Notes: generated by a model from the sequence alone, not told the origin. Shown: positions 24,387 through 33,575, counted from the first letter of the stretch. The stretch: 64,000 nucleotides of DNA from Pigmentiphaga sp. H8 (GCF_003854895.1 NZ_CP033966.1:248001-312000); one strand, 5' to 3'. Made by a program: numbers and translations.

Positions 24387-26405
24387 ATGGCTTCTTCTCT
24401 CTTTCGCTTCGCCGTCATCGCCGACAGCCACGTCAATCCTTCGGAGCAGGACAACATCTCGCCGTTCGAGTCGCACCGGCTGACCAACGAGCGGCTGCGG
24501 CATACCGTGGCGATGCTGAACACGCTGGCGCCGGATTTCGTCGTGCACGTGGGGGACATGATCCATCCCGTGCCCGAAGCCGTCTCCTATCCGCAGGCGG
24601 TCCGGCAATTCCGCGACACCATGGCGGAACTGGCCTGCCCGGTCCACCTCGTGCCCGGCAACCACGACGTGGGCGACAAGCAGGCCGACTACGTCCCGGC
24701 GGGCGCCATCCGCCCCGAGTACGTGGAGCTGTACAGCCGGCACTTCGGGGAACATTTCTACGGCTTCGACCGCCAGGGCTGCCACTTCGCCGTCATCAAC
24801 ACCTCGCTGATCAACTCGGGACTGCCGCAGGAGCGCGAGCAGGCGGCCTGGCTGGAGGCGGACCTGGCGGCGCACGCCGGACAGCGCATCTTCCTGTTCA
24901 TGCACTATCCGCCCTTCGTCGCCACCCGGGACGAACATGGGCACTACGACAACATCGACGAACCCGGACGCAGCTGGCTGCTGGACCTCGTCGCGCGGTA
25001 CCAGGTGGCGGCGGCCTTCACCGGCCACGTGCACAACTTCTTCCTGAACCGCCACGGCGACACGAATTTCTACCTGATGCCGTCCACCGCCTTCGTGCGC
25101 GCCGACTATTCGGAAACGCTGCACGTGGGCCAGCCGCCCGAACACGAGAACGGCCGCAACGACGTCGCCAAGCTGGGCGTCATGGTGGTCGACGTCCACG
25201 AGGAAACGTTCGTGGCACGGTTCCTCCGCAGCTTCGGCGGCGGGCAGGGGCTGGCGGCCGCGCAGCGCGACTGGCCGCGCCTGCCTCCCTCGGCCGGCGA
25301 GCTGCCGGCGCCCGGCGTGGAGCTGCGCCATGGCTGGACCGTGCTGTACGACATTCCCTACAGCAGCATGCTGGACGAGTTCCGGCGCAAGCGGGCGCGC
25401 AACGACTACCCCATCCTGGCGCTGTGGGAGATGGGCGTGCGCCGGCTGCGGGTGCCCCTGGACGACCTGCTCGATGCGGCCTCGCGCGCGCGGATGGAAG
25501 CCGTGGCCGAGCAGGGCTGCCGCTTCGCGGTGTTCCACTTCGGCTGGCCCGACGAGGCCGCGCTCGAGATCGTGCGCCAGCATCGCCACCTGCTGGACGG
25601 TCTGGAGCTGATCCTGAGGTGGCCGCCCGCGCCCGACCTGGAAGCGCGGCTGGCGGCGGCAGGGGAGCGCGCGGGCGTACCGCTCGTCCTGTCGCGCTTC
25701 TGGAACGCCTCGGGCGAGTCGCGCGACGGCAAGCAGATCAAGCTGCTGGTGGACCATGGCTTCACGGTCGACGACGAATTGCCCGCCACCGCGCAGGTGG
25801 ACGGCCTGGTCTTTCGCATCGCCCGCGACATCTGCGCGCGCGAGGGCATCGCGCGGGCGGCGGCCGCGGCCGAGGGCAGGGGCCTGCGCGCCCAGGTGCA
25901 CGTGCGGCTGGCCGACGACAGCCCCGCGCAAGCGCAGTACGACGAATGGCGCAATACCTGCCGCGTGCTGGAGACGGCGCTGTGCAGCCACTTCCATCGC
26001 GGCCATCGCATCTTTCTCGACACCCTGGGCGACGTGGATCGCGGCTACTTCCCGCGTACCGGGCTGATCGACCGCCGGGGCAACCCGCGCCTGGCCGGCC
26101 GGGCGCTGCGCAACCTGAACGGCGCCTTGTCGGAGTTGCCACCGGTGCGGACGCTGGATTGGCACGAGAGCGCCGACGGCGTGCTGGGCGTTGCCCGCGC
26201 GGGCGACGCGGTGCTGCTGCTGCCCTTGGCGGCCGAGCCTGGCCGGGCCTGGCGGGAGGCGATACCGGATCTGGCGGACGGCTGCCAGGGATACCGCCTG
26301 GACCTCGGCACCGGCGCGCAGGCCACGGTGCCAGCGCAAGCCGGCGGTTCCTTTCATTGCGACGCCGGCGAGCCGGCCTTGTGGGTCCTGCGCCCGGTGC
26401 CCTGA
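24387..26405 (+). CDS. Two-domain protein: calcineurin-like metallophosphoesterase plus barrel-like C-terminal domain
   Basis: A 672-residue protein. Residues about 1-290 are a class III phosphodiesterase-type metallophosphatase with every metal motif: AVIADSHVNP, VVHVGDMIHP, VPGNHDVG, FMHYPPF and FTGHVHNF. From about residue 310 a second domain begins (ELRHGWTVLYDIPYSSMLDEFRRKRARNDYPILALWEMGVRRLRVP). It contains IFLDTLGDVDRGYFPRTGLIDRRGNPRLAGRALRNLNGAL, which reads like the end of a TIM-barrel of glycosidase type, followed by a beta-rich tail. No signal peptide is seen, so it is probably cytoplasmic. The start is uncertain: the ATG at 24387 begins just before the phosphatase fold, and one at 24339 is in frame. 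The Bug gene 44 bases downstream suggests a role in using an imported phosphodiester or similar compound. Confidence 0.78.
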   Translation: MASSLFRFAVIADSHVNPSEQDNISPFESHRLTNERLRHTVAMLNTLAPDFVVHVGDMIHPVPEAVSYPQAVRQFRDTMAELACPVHLVPGNHDVGDKQADYVPAGAIRPEYVELYSRHFGEHFYGFDRQGCHFAVINTSLINSGLPQEREQAAWLEADLAAHAGQRIFLFMHYPPFVATRDEHGHYDNIDEPGRSWLLDLVARYQVAAAFTGHVHNFFLNRHGDTNFYLMPSTAFVRADYSETLHVGQPPEHENGRNDVAKLGVMVVDVHEETFVARFLRSFGGGQGLAAAQRDWPRLPPSAGELPAPGVELRHGWTVLYDIPYSSMLDEFRRKRARNDYPILALWEMGVRRLRVPLDDLLDAASRARMEAVAEQGCRFAVFHFGWPDEAALEIVRQHRHLLDGLELILRWPPAPDLEARLAAAGERAGVPLVLSRFWNASGESRDGKQIKLLVDHGFTVDDELPATAQVDGLVFRIARDICAREGIARAAAAAEGRGLRAQVHVRLADDSPAQAQYDEWRNTCRVLETALCSHFHRGHRIFLDTLGDVDRGYFPRTGLIDRRGNPRLAGRALRNLNGALSELPPVRTLDWHESADGVLGVARAGDAVLLLPLAAEPGRAWREAIPDLADGCQGYRLDLGTGAQATVPAQAGGSFHCDAGEPALWVLRPVP

Positions 26406-26449
26406 GCGCGCCGCTGCACAGGATGTCTTGATTCACCAGGGAGAATGCC

Positions 26450-27418
26450 ATGATGTCCCGATTGTCCTGTCTGAGCGCGATCGTCCTGCTGTCGGCCCTC
26501 CAGCCGGCGGCGGCTCAGCCTTATCCCGCGCGGCCCGTGAAGGCCGTCGTTCCCTTCCCCGCGGGCGGCGCCATCGACGTGGCGGCGCGGCTCGTCCTGG
26601 AAGGCGTGGCTGCTTCGCTGGGCCAGCCCATCGTGGTCGAGAACAAGCCCGGCGCATCGGGCAACATCGGCACGCAGCAGGTCGCCCGCGCGCCGGCCGA
26701 CGGCTACACCCTGCTGCTGGGCGCCGCGGTGAACACCGCCGTCAGCCCCGTCATGTACACGAAGCTCGATTACAGCGTTGACAAGGACCTGACGCCGCTG
26801 GCCCAGTTCGGCAATGCCGCCAACCTGATCTACGTCCATCCTTCCTTCCCGGCCAGGACGCTGGCCGGCGTGCTGGAGGAACTCAAGCGCCATCCCGGCA
26901 AGTACGCCTACGCGTCGCCCGGCAGCGGCACGACCGTCCACTTGACCATGGAGCTGCTGCGCGCGCGCGAGAACCTGGCCGTGCAGCACGTGCCGTTCAA
27001 GGGCAGCCCGGCCGCGATATCCGCTGTCGCCGGCGACCAGTTGAAGCTGGGGATAGACGCCGCGGGCCCCACGCTGCCTTTCGTGCAGGGCGAGCGCGTC
27101 GTCCCCGTGGCGGTGACGGCATCGAAACGGCTGGCGGTCCTGCCCGACGTGCCCACCTTCGCGGAAGCGGGCGTGAACGTTGCCCTGCCGTCGTCCTACC
27201 TGGGCTTCTACCTGCCCGCCGGCGTGCCGACGGGCATCGCCGAACGTCTGGCGGCGGAGGTCGAGAAGGCCCTGGCACGGCCCGAGGTGGCCGGCAAGCT
27301 GCGGCAGCTGGGCGTCGAGCCCGAGTTCCTGGGCCCCCAGGCCTTCGCCGCCCGGGTCAAGCAGGAGCGCGCGATGTGGGCCGAGGCCGTCAAGCTGTCC
27401 GGGGCGACCATAGACTGA
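26450..27418 (+). CDS. Bug-family (TctC) periplasmic substrate-binding protein
   Basis: A 322-residue precursor with a Sec signal peptide (cleavage expected after PAAAQ, about residue 23). The Bug fold starts YPARPVKAVVPFPAGGAIDVAARLV and continues IVVENKPGASGNIGTQQVARAPADGYTLLLG, HPGKYAYASPGSGTTVHLTMELL and LPDVPTFAEAGV. These blocks define the family, which binds carboxylates or amides through the two beta-strands and loops contributed by PFPAGG and ADGYT. No TctA/TctB membrane genes are nearby, so it is an orphan receptor, as most Bug proteins are. GGGAGA precedes the ATG. It follows the metallophosphoesterase gene, which suggests the ligand is that enzyme's substrate or product. Confidence 0.9.
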   Translation: MMSRLSCLSAIVLLSALQPAAAQPYPARPVKAVVPFPAGGAIDVAARLVLEGVAASLGQPIVVENKPGASGNIGTQQVARAPADGYTLLLGAAVNTAVSPVMYTKLDYSVDKDLTPLAQFGNAANLIYVHPSFPARTLAGVLEELKRHPGKYAYASPGSGTTVHLTMELLRARENLAVQHVPFKGSPAAISAVAGDQLKLGIDAAGPTLPFVQGERVVPVAVTASKRLAVLPDVPTFAEAGVNVALPSSYLGFYLPAGVPTGIAERLAAEVEKALARPEVAGKLRQLGVEPEFLGPQAFAARVKQERAMWAEAVKLSGATID

Positions 27419-27489
27419 CGGGGCAATTCCCGTTCGTTATCGATCCCGACCATTCCGTTATCCAGGTCTCCACGCGTCCTCATTAAGGT

Positions 27490-27512
27490 TCCCCTCTCAT
27501 CACAAGAGGGGA
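27490..27512. other. Hairpin between two Bug genes
   Basis: TCCCCTCT and AGAGGGGA pair perfectly around CATCACA in the 214-base gap before the next Bug gene. No T-run follows, so terminator function is doubtful. It could mark an mRNA boundary or protect a 3' end. Confidence 0.3.
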
Positions 27513-27632
27513 GAGGAGTGGCCAGGCATTTGATCCCGGCGCAGTATGCTGCGGGCCATGGCCATGCTTTCCAGGCGCTCCATGGCGGCTTCCAGGCCGC
27601 TGCGCGCTGAATGGCCTTCATCGGAGAAGAGT

Positions 27633-28616
27633 ATGGAATGGTTAAGCAGCGATAGGCGCGGCTTCATGCGTCTGGCGGGGGCTGCGGCCCTGGCGACGGC
27701 CGCGGCGCCCGCGCGCGCGGCCTGGCCGGATCGGACGATCCGGGTCGTCGTCTCCTCGGCGCCTGGCGACGGGGTGGATCTGCGCACCCGCGAGTTCCTG
27801 GCGTCGCTGGCACCCGAACTGGGCAATCCCACCATGTTCGTGGACAACAAGCCGGGGGCGGGCGGGCAGATCGCGGCCCAGTCCCTGCTGGGTTCGCCGG
27901 CCGACGGCTACACCCTGTTCGTGGCCAACGCGGGCATGACCATCATCCCCAGCTATTTCCGCAAGCTGCCGTTCAATCCCCTCAACGATTTCGCGCCGGT
28001 GGCCGTCGGCGGCATCGCGCCGGTCGGCCTGGCCGTGCCTGTCTCGAATCCTGCCGGCAGCCTGAAGGAGTGGCTGGAGTGGGCGCGCAAGCAGCCGGGG
28101 CTGAACTACGGCTCGTCTTCCAACGGGACTGTGTCCAGCCTTTACGGCTTTCAGGTGAATGAGCAGTTCGGCCTGAAGGCCGCCAACATTCCCTACAAGA
28201 GCACGAGCCTGGCGCTGCTGGATGTGGCCCGAGGCCAGAACGACTTCATGATGCTCGACATCCTGGGGCTACGCGCCCTGACCGAGAAGGGCGACCTGAA
28301 GATCCTGGCGACGACGGGCACCGAGCGGTCCAAATACCTGCCGGACGTGCCCACGTTCAAGGAACTGGGGCACAAAGGCTTCGAGCGCACGGGCTGGACG
28401 GTCTACGTGGTGCGCAAGGGAACACCCGCCCCCATCGTTCAGGCGCTGGCGGACGCCATCAACAAGACCAATGGCTCGGCTCAGTGGGAACGCAAGCGCG
28501 AAGAGCTCTGGTCGGTCTGGAAGCCGCTGTCGATCTCCGAACTCGAACAGCAGTTCAAGACCGAGACGAAGGAATGGGGTGCCCTGGTCGCGCGGTCGGG
28601 TGTATACGGAAACTGA
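27633..28616 (+). CDS. Bug-family receptor with a twin-arginine (Tat) signal peptide
   Basis: A 327-residue precursor. The N-terminus SSDRRGFMRLAGAAALATAAAPARA has the twin-arginine pair at residues 8-9 in a good SRRxFLK-like context, with a weakly hydrophobic core and an AxA cleavage site. That indicates Tat rather than Sec export, unlike the other Bug proteins here. The mature part shows the Bug blocks IRVVVSSAPGDGVDLRTREFLASLAP, FVDNKPGAGGQIAAQSLLGSPADGYTLFV, QPGLNYGSSSNGTVSSLYGFQ and LPDVPTFKELG. The region equivalent to PFPAGG is altered to SSAPGDG, so the ligand may differ. CGGAGAAGAG precedes the ATG. Downstream lies a serine hydrolase gene after 22 bases. Confidence 0.86.
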   Translation: MEWLSSDRRGFMRLAGAAALATAAAPARAAWPDRTIRVVVSSAPGDGVDLRTREFLASLAPELGNPTMFVDNKPGAGGQIAAQSLLGSPADGYTLFVANAGMTIIPSYFRKLPFNPLNDFAPVAVGGIAPVGLAVPVSNPAGSLKEWLEWARKQPGLNYGSSSNGTVSSLYGFQVNEQFGLKAANIPYKSTSLALLDVARGQNDFMMLDILGLRALTEKGDLKILATTGTERSKYLPDVPTFKELGHKGFERTGWTVYVVRKGTPAPIVQALADAINKTNGSAQWERKREELWSVWKPLSISELEQQFKTETKEWGALVARSGVYGN

Positions 28617-28638
28617 ATCGGACGAACCTGTGAACGCC

Positions 28639-29877
28639 ATGGAAGACCTGCAAAGCCAAGCCGCCGCCTACCGCGGCCATCCGCCTGTCGAGGTGATGAC
28701 GGGCTATCCGCCACCTGCCGGCTCGCGCGTGACGCCCGAGAACTGGTTCAAGCTGCCCTATCTGCGCTGGAGCCTGATGAACCGTTCCCTGTCCGTGCCA
28801 ACGGTGGATGTGTGGCGGGGCGCGGGCCCGGTATCCGCGCTGTCCGTCGGCCCGGCGCTGCCCGAGGACGTGAAAGTCACCGGCCTGGACGGCAAGCCGG
28901 CGCCGCTGCTGGACCACCTGCGCTCACTCGAGGTCGACGGCCTGCTCGTGATGCACGACGGCGCCATCGTATTCGAGCGCTACTTCCACGGCATGCGGCC
29001 GCAGATGCGGCACGGCACCGCGTCCGTCAGCAAGTCCTTCCTGGGCGTCGTGGCCGGCGTGCTGGCGCATCAGGGTGTACTGGATTTCAGCCGTCAGGCG
29101 TCATACTACGTGCCCGAGATGCGCGGCGCGGCCATGGGCGGAGCCACCCTGCAGCAGTTGCTGGACATGCAGGCCGGCATCGTGCGGCCAAGCCTGGACG
29201 GCCGCCCGGGCAACCTCGGGCCGCAGGACGGCGGCGTGTACGAGATCCTGGGCCTGCTGCCCCGGCGCCCGGCCGCTCCCGACAACTTCTACGATTTCGT
29301 GCTGCAGAAGCCCGCCTCGGGCGAGCACGGCCAGAAGCTCTATTACGACAACGGACCGCCCGAGGCCCTGGCCTGGACGATCCGCCGAGCGACCGGCAGG
29401 CCGATCGCCGAGTTGTTGTCCGAACTGGTCTATCAGCCGCTGGGGCCCGAACGCGACGCCTTCTATTCGGTGGATCCCACCGGCGCGGAGTTCACGGCGG
29501 GCGGCCTGGCCATGACGATGCGCGACATGGCCCGCTTCGGCGAACTGCTGCGCAATCAGGGAAGCTGGAATGGCAGACAGGTGGTGCCCCAGTCCTTCAT
29601 CGACGACCTGCACCATGGCGGCAACCGCGCCTTTCATGCCGAAAGCCGCTTCGCCGCCGCCAATCCCGGCGGCGCCTACCGCAACTACTTCCACGTCGAT
29701 GGCGGACGGTGGCAGGGCCTGTGCGCCCATGGCCGCTATGGACAGCGGATCTACGCCTCGACCAAGGCCAAACTGGTGGTGGCCCAGTTCGGCGCGGCGC
29801 CGGGCACGTCGCCGCACCCGTTCGAGGTGCCCATCGCGCGGCTGCATGCCGAGCTGGCGGATCTGTTGAACGGCTGA
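28639..29877 (+). CDS. Serine hydrolase of the beta-lactamase/NylB-like family
   Basis: A 412-residue protein with the class C penicillin-binding fold. The nucleophile motif is SVSK (Ser129 to Lys132) in HGTASVSKSFLGVVAGVLAHQG, followed by LQQLLDMQAGI, a YYDNG in the position of the YxN motif, and a C-terminal GLCAHGRYGQRIYASTK that supplies the KTG-equivalent HGRYG. The overall pattern resembles 6-aminohexanoate-dimer hydrolase (NylB) and related esterases or amidases rather than a true beta-lactamase. No signal peptide is apparent, so it acts in the cytoplasm. A GTG at 28630 is an alternative start. Its tight link to the Tat-exported Bug receptor suggests hydrolysis of an imported ester or amide. 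Confidence 0.82.
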   Translation: MEDLQSQAAAYRGHPPVEVMTGYPPPAGSRVTPENWFKLPYLRWSLMNRSLSVPTVDVWRGAGPVSALSVGPALPEDVKVTGLDGKPAPLLDHLRSLEVDGLLVMHDGAIVFERYFHGMRPQMRHGTASVSKSFLGVVAGVLAHQGVLDFSRQASYYVPEMRGAAMGGATLQQLLDMQAGIVRPSLDGRPGNLGPQDGGVYEILGLLPRRPAAPDNFYDFVLQKPASGEHGQKLYYDNGPPEALAWTIRRATGRPIAELLSELVYQPLGPERDAFYSVDPTGAEFTAGGLAMTMRDMARFGELLRNQGSWNGRQVVPQSFIDDLHHGGNRAFHAESRFAAANPGGAYRNYFHVDGGRWQGLCAHGRYGQRIYASTKAKLVVAQFGAAPGTSPHPFEVPIARLHAELADLLNG

Positions 29878-29904
29878 GTCCGCGCGGTTCGTCCGTGTAG
29901 TCCG

Positions 29905-29937
29905 GGCCGGGGCCGACATCATGCGTCCCCGGCCTTT
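29905..29937. terminator. Hairpin between convergent serine hydrolase and acyl-CoA ligase genes
   Basis: GGCCGGGG (29905-29912) pairs with CCCCGGCC (29927-29934) around a 14-base loop, followed by TTT on the plus strand. The tail is short, but the position between converging genes fits a terminator. Confidence 0.45.
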
Positions 29938-29940
29938 CGT

Positions 29941-31497
29941 TCAGGCCACGCGCCTGGCCTGCCCGGCCCAGTAGCGTTCCTTCACCTCCTTGCGCGACAG
30001 CTTGCCGTTGCCGTTCTTGGGCAGCTCGGCCACGAAGTCCACCGAGCGTGGCTTCTTGAAGTCGGCCAGCAGGGCGGCGCAATGCCGGATCAGCGTGTCG
30101 GGGTCGGCCTGTCCGCCTTCCTTGAGCACGACCACGGCCTTGACCGCTTCGCCCCAGGTCTCGTCCGGCACGCCGATCACGCAGGTCTCGTACACCGCCG
30201 GGTGGCGGTACAGCGCGGCCTCGACCTCCGACGGATAGACGTTGAAGCCGCCGGAGATGATCATGTCCTTCTTGCGGTCGACGATGTACAGGTAGCCCAG
30301 CTCGTCCATGCGCGCGAGGTCGCCCGTATGCAGCCAGCCGCCCTCGAGCGCGGCGGCCGACAGCTCGGGCTCGCGCCAGTAGCCGGCGAAGACGTCGGGA
30401 CCGCGGACCACGATCTCGCCGATCTCGCCCGGCGCGACTTCCCTGCCTTCGTCGTCGAACAGCCGCAGGTCGGATTCGCCGAACACGCGGCCGCAGGACG
30501 ACAGCAATTCATCCCGGCCGTTCTCGATGGCGTCGCGGTGGTCCTGGATGCTCAGGGTCACCAGCCCGCCCGTGGTCTCGCCGGCGCCGTAGCCCTGCGA
30601 CAGCACCGGGCCGAAGGCGCGCCAGGCCTCGCGTATGCGCGCGGGCGCGATGGGGGCCGAGCCGTAGGTCATGGTCTTGAGCGAGCCCAGGTCGTAGTTC
30701 TTCAGGCCAGGGTGGGCCAGCAGCATGTTGATCATCGTGGGCACGACGAAGGCATGGGTGACGCGGTACTTCTGCAGCGAATCCAGATAGACCTCGGGCG
30801 AGAAGCGCTCGTGCAGCAGCAGCGTGCCGCCCTGCGCCAGGAAAGGCTGCATGAACATGCCGCTGGCATGCGTGATGGGGCCGGCCAGCGCCAGCACGTC
30901 GCCGGGCTGCGCGCGCATGCGTCCCATGACGACCTTGCGGATGGAGGCCATGCGGTTGCCGGTGGTCTGCATGGCGGCCTTGAGCTTGCCGGTCGAGCCG
31001 GAGGTGAAATGCAGCACCGCCAGGTCGCCCGGCTCCAGTTCCACGTCGGGGCTGTGGGTGGGCTGGCTGGCAATGAAGTCCTCGTAGGGGCGGTAGCCCG
31101 GCGCCTCGGCGCCGAAGACGATGCGGTGCCGGATGGAGGGAATGCCGTCGGCGATGGCCGACAAGCGCTCCGCGTGGACCGGGCCAGCGATCAGTACCGC
31201 GGGTTCGGCGTTCGAGAGGGTGTCGCGCGCTTCTTCGTCGGACAGCCGGGCGTTCAGCGCGACCTTGACCAGGCCGGCCTTGTACAGGGCGCTCTCGATT
31301 TCGATCAGCTCGGGCTGGTTCCACGACTGGATGGCCACGCGTTCGCCCTTGGCCAGGCCCAGCGCCAGCAAGGCGTGGGCCAATTGGCTGGATCGCTGGT
31401 CCAGCTCGCGGTAGCTCAGGGGCTGGTCGCGGAAGATGACCGCCGGCCGGTTCGGCCAGTAGCGTGCGCTGCGGGTAAGAAAACGTCCAATGTTCAT
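29941..31497 (-). CDS. AMP-forming acyl-CoA synthetase
   Basis: A 518-residue ANL-superfamily ligase activating a carboxylic acid to its CoA thioester. It has the P-loop-like LHFTSGSTGKLKAAM near residue 160, the A5-type SQGYGAGETTGGLVTL, the GWLHTGDLARMDELGYLYIVDRKKDMIISGGFNVYPSEVE hinge region, and the C-terminal catalytic Lys in LPKNGNGKLSRKEVKERY. A conserved gate residue that would fix chain length cannot be judged. It is single and divergent from the Bug gene at 31701 across about 200 bases. A link with the acyl-CoA dehydrogenase and CoA-transferase at 33.7-36.0 kb is conceivable but unproven. Confidence 0.88.
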   Translation of the reverse strand: MNIGRFLTRSARYWPNRPAVIFRDQPLSYRELDQRSSQLAHALLALGLAKGERVAIQSWNQPELIEIESALYKAGLVKVALNARLSDEEARDTLSNAEPAVLIAGPVHAERLSAIADGIPSIRHRIVFGAEAPGYRPYEDFIASQPTHSPDVELEPGDLAVLHFTSGSTGKLKAAMQTTGNRMASIRKVVMGRMRAQPGDVLALAGPITHASGMFMQPFLAQGGTLLLHERFSPEVYLDSLQKYRVTHAFVVPTMINMLLAHPGLKNYDLGSLKTMTYGSAPIAPARIREAWRAFGPVLSQGYGAGETTGGLVTLSIQDHRDAIENGRDELLSSCGRVFGESDLRLFDDEGREVAPGEIGEIVVRGPDVFAGYWREPELSAAALEGGWLHTGDLARMDELGYLYIVDRKKDMIISGGFNVYPSEVEAALYRHPAVYETCVIGVPDETWGEAVKAVVVLKEGGQADPDTLIRHCAALLADFKKPRSVDFVAELPKNGNGKLSRKEVKERYWAGQARRVA

Positions 31498-31700
31498 ATG
31501 CGCCTCGAAGGTTGTCGAACGAAGCGGATACTAGAGAGCCGCGAGGGCCGCGCGATAAGCCAGGCGCGCGCGGCGATAACCCTGGGGAATCCCGGAATGG
31601 ATAACGGCGTGGAATGGAGATCGGCGATTCAGGCATCCGGCGGCCGCTGCCGCGTAGCAAACTGCCGCACATCCATCGAAACGAGATCCAGGAGACGAAC

Positions 31701-32663
31701 ATGCGGATACTTGCCCGCTTCCGTGCATGGCTGGCCGTCCTGCTGTTGGGCGCCGGGGCCGCCCATGGCGCCTATCCGGACCATGCGGTCAGGCTCGTCG
31801 TGCCGTTCTCGGCCGGCGGGCAGTTCGACATCGTCGCGCGCCTGTTCGCCAAGTACGCGGGCGAACGGCTGGGCCAGCCCGTCGTCGTGGAGAACGTCGG
31901 GGGAGGCGGCGGCAACATCGGCGCGGCCAAGGTGGCCAATGCCGCGGCCGACGGCTACACCCTGCTTACGCTGGGCGGCAATCACACGATGGCCAAGGCG
32001 ATATACGCGAATCCCGGCTTCGCGCTGGAGGATTTCGCGCCCATCGCGCTGATCAGCGCCTCGCCCCACGTCGTGCTGGCCAACGCGGCAGCGCCCTTCA
32101 AGACCATGCAGGAGATGGTGGCCTATGCCAAGCGCGCGCCTGGCAAGTTGAGCTATGGCAGCCCGGGGGTCGGCTCCTCCATGCACCTGACCTTCGAGAT
32201 GATCAAGCACCGCTACGGGCTGGACATCGTCCACGTCCCGTACCGCGGCGGCGCGAACGCGCTGAGCGACCTGGCCGGCGGCCAGGTGCAACTGGGCATC
32301 GTCGCGATCGCGCCCGCCATGGAATTCATCAAGGCCGGGCGCATCCGGGCGCTGGCGGTGACCAGCGGGTCGCGCTCCGGCGTGTTGCCCGACGTGCCGG
32401 CCCTGGCCGAAATCGGATACCCGGAATTGGATGCCGCGAGCTGGATGGGCCTGGCCGCGCCCGCGCGCACGCCCGCCGCCGTCGTGGACCGCTGGAACGC
32501 GGTCGTGCTGGCGTTCCAGCGGGACCCCGCCGTGGCCGCGCAGCTCCAGGAGATGGGCTTTCGTTCCCGAGCCACGACGCCGCAGGAGTTCAAGGCCTAT
32601 ATCGATGCCGAAGCCAAGGCTTATACCGAGGTCGTGCGCCGCACCGGCATTCGCGCGGATTGA
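31701..32663 (+). CDS. Bug-family (TctC) periplasmic substrate-binding protein
   Basis: A 320-residue precursor with signal peptide MRILARFRAWLAVLLLGAGAAHGA and the Bug core YPDHAVRLVVPFSAGGQFDIVARLFAKYAGERLGQPVVVENVGGGGGNIGAAKVANAAADGYTLLTLGGNHT. The HVPYRGGANALSDLAGGQVQ and LPDVPALAEIGYPELDAASWMGLAAPARTP blocks are present. CAGGAG precedes the ATG at 31701. It sits between the divergent acyl-CoA ligase and a convergent LysR gene that ends 9 bases beyond its stop. Ligand unknown, probably a carboxylate handled by the neighbouring CoA-dependent enzymes. Confidence 0.9.
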   Translation: MRILARFRAWLAVLLLGAGAAHGAYPDHAVRLVVPFSAGGQFDIVARLFAKYAGERLGQPVVVENVGGGGGNIGAAKVANAAADGYTLLTLGGNHTMAKAIYANPGFALEDFAPIALISASPHVVLANAAAPFKTMQEMVAYAKRAPGKLSYGSPGVGSSMHLTFEMIKHRYGLDIVHVPYRGGANALSDLAGGQVQLGIVAIAPAMEFIKAGRIRALAVTSGSRSGVLPDVPALAEIGYPELDAASWMGLAAPARTPAAVVDRWNAVVLAFQRDPAVAAQLQEMGFRSRATTPQEFKAYIDAEAKAYTEVVRRTGIRAD

Positions 32664-32672
32664 TGCCGCCGC

Positions 32673-33575
32673 TCATGCGCCCGTGAGATCGCGGGCGTGT
32701 TGGTCGACGATCTCGATGAAGCGCTTGGCCAGGGGCGACTGGTAGGCGCCGCGGCGGGTGCAGATGCCGATGGTGCGCCGCCAGCGCGCCTGTTCGAGCG
32801 GAATGGACCGCAGCCCGCCGCCGCTGGGGCCCGCCGCGCGCTGGCCCACGACGGTCAGCAGATCGGTGGTGCGAACCACCGGCAGCAGCGTGGCCACGGT
32901 GGAACTCGATTCGATCACGACCTCGGGCGTGGGCAGGCCCGCCTCCAGAAAGCGCGCGTCGATCGCGCGCCGGGCCATGACCTTGTCGGTGGGCAGTATC
33001 CAGCCGTACTCGACCAGGTCGGCGAAGCGCAGCGAGCGCTTGTCGAACAGCGGATGCTGGTCGCGCGCCATCACCAGCAGGTCGTCCTCCATCAGCGGGT
33101 GCTGATCGAACTCCGGTTCCGGCGAAGCGGCGATGGCGCTGATGCACAGATCCAGCTCGCCCTGCCGGAGCGCGCCGAACAGCGCGTCGTTCAAGCCCGT
33201 CGTCATGTGGATGCGCGCGGCCGGGCGCTGCGTGATCAGGGCCGAACAGGCCGGCGCGCACAGCATCTGCACATAGGCCGGCGCCACGCCCACGCGCACC
33301 AGGCCGATCTTGCCCAGATGCAGGTCGCTGGCTTCCTTGATCGCGTCGTCCAGCCCCGTGCGCACGTGCCGGGCGCGTTCGAAGAAGGCCGCGCCCGCCG
33401 TCGTCAGCGCCATGCCCTTGGGGGTGCGCTCGAACAGCTGAATGCCCAGCTCCTTTTCCAGGCGTTGCAGACCCTTGGTCAGCGCGGGCTGGCTGTGGCC
33501 CAGCCTGGTCGAGGCCCGGCCCACGTGGCCGGTTTCGGCCACGGCCAGGAAATAGTTCAGGTCCTCCAGTCTCAT
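32673..33575 (-). CDS. LysR-type regulator divergent from the acyl-CoA dehydrogenase operon
   Basis: A 300-residue LTTR beginning MRLEDLNYFLAVAETGHVGRASTRLGHSQPALTKGLQRLEKELGIQLFERTPKGMALTTAG, with an effector domain from VRVGVAPAYVQMLC. It is divergent from the acyl-CoA dehydrogenase gene across 90 bases that contain an inverted repeat and two direct repeats. It is the likely activator of the ACAD/CoA-transferase/SdaA/sulfatase/Bug operon. The ATG at 33575 matches the usual start of the family, and a longer reading into the promoter is not credible. Confidence 0.87.
   Translation of the reverse strand: MRLEDLNYFLAVAETGHVGRASTRLGHSQPALTKGLQRLEKELGIQLFERTPKGMALTTAGAAFFERARHVRTGLDDAIKEASDLHLGKIGLVRVGVAPAYVQMLCAPACSALITQRPAARIHMTTGLNDALFGALRQGELDLCISAIAASPEPEFDQHPLMEDDLLVMARDQHPLFDKRSLRFADLVEYGWILPTDKVMARRAIDARFLEAGLPTPEVVIESSSTVATLLPVVRTTDLLTVVGQRAAGPSGGGLRSIPLEQARWRRTIGICTRRGAYQSPLAKRFIEIVDQHARDLTGA

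Noticed and set aside
28639..29877. Calling the serine hydrolase a class C beta-lactamase resistance gene
   Set aside because: There is no signal peptide, the KTG box is replaced by an HGRYG-type block, and the context is catabolic. A NylB/esterase-like role fits better.
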